DNA of 9,182 nt, from assembly GCA_030837935.1 (NCBI GenBank), contig JAUQXU010000392.1, positions 1 to 9,182 on the forward strand, in the 5' to 3' direction. This DNA is from Candidatus Brocadia sp. Its GTDB lineage: Bacteria > Planctomycetota > Brocadiia > Brocadiales > Brocadiaceae. The position numbers and the translations under genes are program-made. Shown here piece after piece: positions 7,770 through 9,182 of the stretch (position 1 is the first letter of the stretch; the number at the start of each line of letters is the position of its first letter). The notes under the pieces are model-generated. The model searched no databases. It saw nothing but the letters and a program-made list of their open reading frames with translations, and had not been told where the DNA came from.

Positions 7770-7788
7770 AAATAATTTACCATTATTT
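7770..7788 (-). terminator. Candidate terminator of the zinc-ribbon gene
   Basis: Read on the minus strand, AAATAAT-GGTAA-ATTATTT forms a perfect 7-bp stem with a 5-base loop, followed directly by a T-rich run (TTTGTTTT). The hairpin overlaps the stop codon of the small gene. The stem is all A-T, so it would be weak. On the + strand no T run follows, so it would not stop apt transcripts efficiently. Confidence 0.4.
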
Positions 7789-8046
7789 CAGAGTTATTTC
7801 TATCGATTGGCCTTCTTTCCACATTTGGTTGAATACCTTTACATTTTTCAGCGCATCCATCACCTGTTTCTCAATCCACATAATCACATCGCTATAACCA
7901 CAGCTAAAACATCTAACCATCCATGGAATTTTTAATGTTTTTACGATTACAGAGACCGCTTCTCCGTCACAGTTTGGACATTTTGCCGACGAAATTACCG
8001 CCTTATATTTTTCTCCAATCTCTTTATTTGAAAAATATTCTGACAT
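7783..8046 (-). CDS. Small zinc-ribbon protein, function unknown
   Basis: An 87-aa protein I do not recognise by name. It has two cysteine pairs, CPNC (23-26) and CFSC (46-49), separated by 19 residues with beta-strand-like sequence between, typical of a rubredoxin-knuckle zinc ribbon. The rest is an amphipathic helix (about 54-78) and a short C-terminal strand. There is no signal peptide or membrane segment, so it is probably cytoplasmic. The second of two nearby ATG codons is chosen because AGGAG (8054-8058) sits seven bases from it but only one base from the ATG at 8052. A poor promoter candidate (TTGTTG, 18 bases, TATGCT; 8071-8100) lies just upstream; read-through from the tRNA is also possible. 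It could be a nucleic-acid- or protein-binding adaptor; nothing decides this. Gene likely real because of the good ribosome binding site and the cysteine pattern. Confidence 0.6.
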   Translation of the reverse strand: MSEYFSNKEIGEKYKAVISSAKCPNCDGEAVSVIVKTLKIPWMVRCFSCGYSDVIMWIEKQVMDALKNVKVFNQMWKEGQSIEITLK

Positions 8047-8186
8047 TTTCATACTCCTAGAAAAGGATTTAGCATATTCAGTTTACGTATTACACAACAA
8101 ACCTTACCAAAGAAAAGTTTCCCATAATCCATTTTCTCACACTATTTCATCGTGAATCTAATGCGTAATATCTTTTTGGCAGGACA

Positions 8187-8262
8187 TGGTGGGCGCTAGT
8201 GGATTCGAACCACTGATCCCTTGCGTGTGAAGCAAGTGCTCTAGCCGCTGAGCCAAGCGCCC
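8187..8262 (-). tRNA. tRNA-Val, anticodon CAC, CCA encoded
   Basis: Read on the minus strand, the sequence folds as a complete cloverleaf. The 7-bp acceptor pairs GGGCGCT with AGCGCCC, the D arm pairs GCTC with GAGC, the anticodon stem pairs CTTGC with GCAAG around loop TTCACAC, the variable loop has five bases, and the T arm pairs AGTGG with CCACT around TTCGAAT. The anticodon CAC (8227-8229) reads GUG valine codons. The discriminator A is followed by a genome-encoded CCA (8187-8189). A TATGCA hexamer seven bases before the 5' end could be its -10 element. Confidence 0.95.
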
Positions 8263-8331
8263 AAATCATTGCATACTTTTTCTTCAAGTATTCTATTAAA
8301 AAGGAAGGCTAATTTCCATCTCAAAATGAAT

Positions 8332-8403
8332 AAAAGATCTCATGCTCTGGTTCGTTATATCTGAACAGCAAAGGAGCTTATCACATGCAATATTTGATCT
8401 TTT
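8332..8403. repeat. Nested inverted repeat
   Basis: Outer arms AAAAGATC (8332-8339) and GATCTTTT (8396-8403) are perfect complements. Inside them lie CATG at both ends (8341, 8384), CTC/GAG, and GTTC/GAAC around a loop near 8355, with unpaired bases between. The element lies downstream of the SemiSWEET gene and upstream of the tRNA. On the minus strand the outer arm ends in a T-rich stretch, so it may help end SemiSWEET transcription. Otherwise the 8263-8466 spacer shows nothing clear. Confidence 0.5.
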
Positions 8404-8466
8404 CCCCATACAAACTACATTTTCTGCGAAATATCCAGATGAAAAAAGTTGATTATATCCTGAGCA

Positions 8467-8739
8467 CTAGCTTCCTGAATTATTTCTTTTGTACATGGCA
8501 CGCAACAAGAAAATCACAATAACAAACGAAAGCGTGAATCCATTAGCCAGCGCAATGATAGGATTTTTTAAATGAACTCCATAAATCAACCACAAACTAC
8601 ATCCCACCAACAAAAGGGTCAACATTACTGGAGAAACATCTCTCAATTCCCTTGTCTTTATGCCGCGTATTATTTGTGGTATAAATCCTACCGTTGTACA
8701 AATTGCGGCAATAGTTCCCATTATAGACCAAAGCATCAT
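8467..8739 (-). CDS. SemiSWEET-type sugar transporter (PQ-loop / MtN3 family)
   Basis: SemiSWEETs are three-helix membrane proteins that dimerise to move sugars along their gradient. The 90-aa product has exactly three hydrophobic segments (about 3-23, 37-54 and 60-79). The PQ motif is in GFIPQI (18-23) at the end of helix 1, with RGIKTRELRDVSP, the usual cytoplasmic link, after it. W50 (SLWLIYG) and N66 (ALANGF) are spaced like the sugar-binding Trp and Asn of Leptospira SemiSWEET (W48/N64 from memory). Two adjacent ATG codons are possible: GAGG (8745-8748) lies five bases from the first and eight from the second. The gene is divergent from the DUF456 gene, sharing a spacer of about 225 bases. 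Family call is good; the substrate, or an amino-acid or other PQ-loop role, is not determined. Confidence 0.85.
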   Translation of the reverse strand: MMLWSIMGTIAAICTTVGFIPQIIRGIKTRELRDVSPVMLTLLLVGCSLWLIYGVHLKNPIIALANGFTLSFVIVIFLLRAMYKRNNSGS

Positions 8740-8767
8740 TTTATCCTCAGAGGTTTTTACTCAAGCT

Positions 8768-8786
8768 TATCCAATTTTGTTGGATA
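8768..8786. promoter_or_regulatory. Perfect dyad in the divergent SemiSWEET/DUF456 spacer (possible operator)
   Basis: TATCCAA-TTTTG-TTGGATA is a perfect 7-bp inverted repeat with a 5-base centre, 28 bases upstream of the SemiSWEET start codon. A low-scoring promoter candidate for SemiSWEET (TTTTCA, 17 bases, TTTATA on the minus strand, 8785-8813) would place the dyad across the transcription start. It could be an operator or an mRNA leader hairpin. The rest of the 8740-8964 spacer holds only an unconvincing 46-codon frame. Confidence 0.4.
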
Positions 8787-8964
8787 TAAAGCACTATCAT
8801 GATATGATGAAAAACGTAATAACTCCAAACCTTTTTACTGCCCCACGAAGAGGGAATAAAGAGGTTAAAATTTTTCTCCAGACAAATCCGGAAATGATTA
8901 TCATATTACCAGATTTTAAAAAAATTTCATTTCTAATTTAAACACATGAAAGGATAGAGAGTAG

Positions 8965-9182
8965 ATGGGAATTTGGGAAATTATTTTATTTACGATTTCA
9001 CTCATCATCATGCTTGTGGGAATGGCTGGAATTATAGTACCTATAATTCCCAGTACACCCCTTATTTGGTTTGGGGCATTTTTCTATGCGATATTTACGC
9101 ATTTTGAAAAAATCTCATGGATGATATTGCTAATTTTTGCGCTGCTAACCATTTTTTCTATCATACTTGAAAACCTTGGAAA
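8965..9182 (+). CDS. DUF456 family membrane protein, 3'-truncated by window edge
   Basis: Only the first 72 residues are in the window. The N-terminus is a hydrophobic helix (about 3-29, LIIMLVGMAGIIVP) leading into VPIIPSTPLIWFGAFFYAIF, the glycine/proline-rich G-x(3)-P-x(2)-P-x-T-P-L-I-W signature that marks DUF456 proteins, followed by a further hydrophobic helix (54-70). DUF456 proteins are small integral membrane proteins of about 160 residues and unknown role. AAAGGA ends ten bases before the ATG, an acceptable ribosome binding site. It is transcribed away from the SemiSWEET gene. Family call is good; function unknown. Confidence 0.85.
   Translation, partial: MGIWEIILFTISLIIMLVGMAGIIVPIIPSTPLIWFGAFFYAIFTHFEKISWMILLIFALLTIFSIILENLG

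Noticed and set aside
8050..8052. First ATG (8052) as start of the zinc-ribbon gene
   Set aside because: It lies one base from the AGGAG, too close for initiation; the ATG at 8046 has seven-base spacing.
8385..8522. 45-codon + strand frame with AAGGAG eight bases before its ATG
   Set aside because: The ribosome binding site is good, but the product resembles nothing I know and its end runs antisense over the SemiSWEET 3' end; probably chance.
8804..8941. 46-codon + strand frame upstream of the DUF456 gene
   Set aside because: No Shine-Dalgarno before its ATG codons, unremarkable product, and it occupies the divergent promoter spacer.

Overview
The window most likely comes from an anammox planctomycete (Brocadiales: Kuenenia/Brocadia/Jettenia type). 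The main evidence is an octaheme hydroxylamine oxidoreductase (HAO)-family protein at the left edge. It sits beside a large membrane VWA/GATase1-like protein of a kind common in Planctomycetes, in moderately AT-rich DNA. This is inference from protein families; no rRNA or other phylogenetic marker was compared. Ammonia oxidisers and a few other bacteria also carry HAO, so the taxon is probable rather than proven.

Layout. (1) 1-1281: 3' part of an HAO-like octaheme cytochrome c. All eight CxxCH motifs lie in the window, but the signal peptide and N-terminus lie off the left edge. (2) 1449-3740: a 763-aa membrane-anchored VWA protein with a GATase1-like fold. (3) 3853-7721: a housekeeping block on the + strand: cmk (TTG start), rpsA (six S1 domains), a primary-type sigma-70 factor without region 1.1, and apt. 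The sigma factor and apt overlap by ATGA. (4) 7783-8262: minus-strand block with a small zinc-ribbon protein and tRNA-Val(CAC) with encoded CCA. (5) 8467-8739: minus-strand SemiSWEET-like sugar transporter. (6) 8965-end: start of a DUF456 membrane protein on the + strand, cut by the window edge.

How the genes fit together. The HAO-like protein belongs to periplasmic/anammoxosomal nitrogen redox chemistry. The cmk-rpsA-sigma-apt block is growth-related: CMP/dCMP phosphorylation, translation initiation, transcription initiation and adenine salvage. The right-hand genes are small and unrelated.

I see no CRISPR array, insertion sequence, phage gene or obvious new multi-gene system. The best item for a second look is the sigma factor. 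Its conserved region 1.2 begins upstream of any ATG/GTG/TTG codon in its frame, and the best-placed ribosome binding site points to an ACG codon. Other items are the altered tyrosine loop and soluble basic tail of the HAO paralog, a perfect dyad in the divergent SemiSWEET/DUF456 spacer, a nested inverted repeat downstream of SemiSWEET, and two long G runs in the VWA gene.
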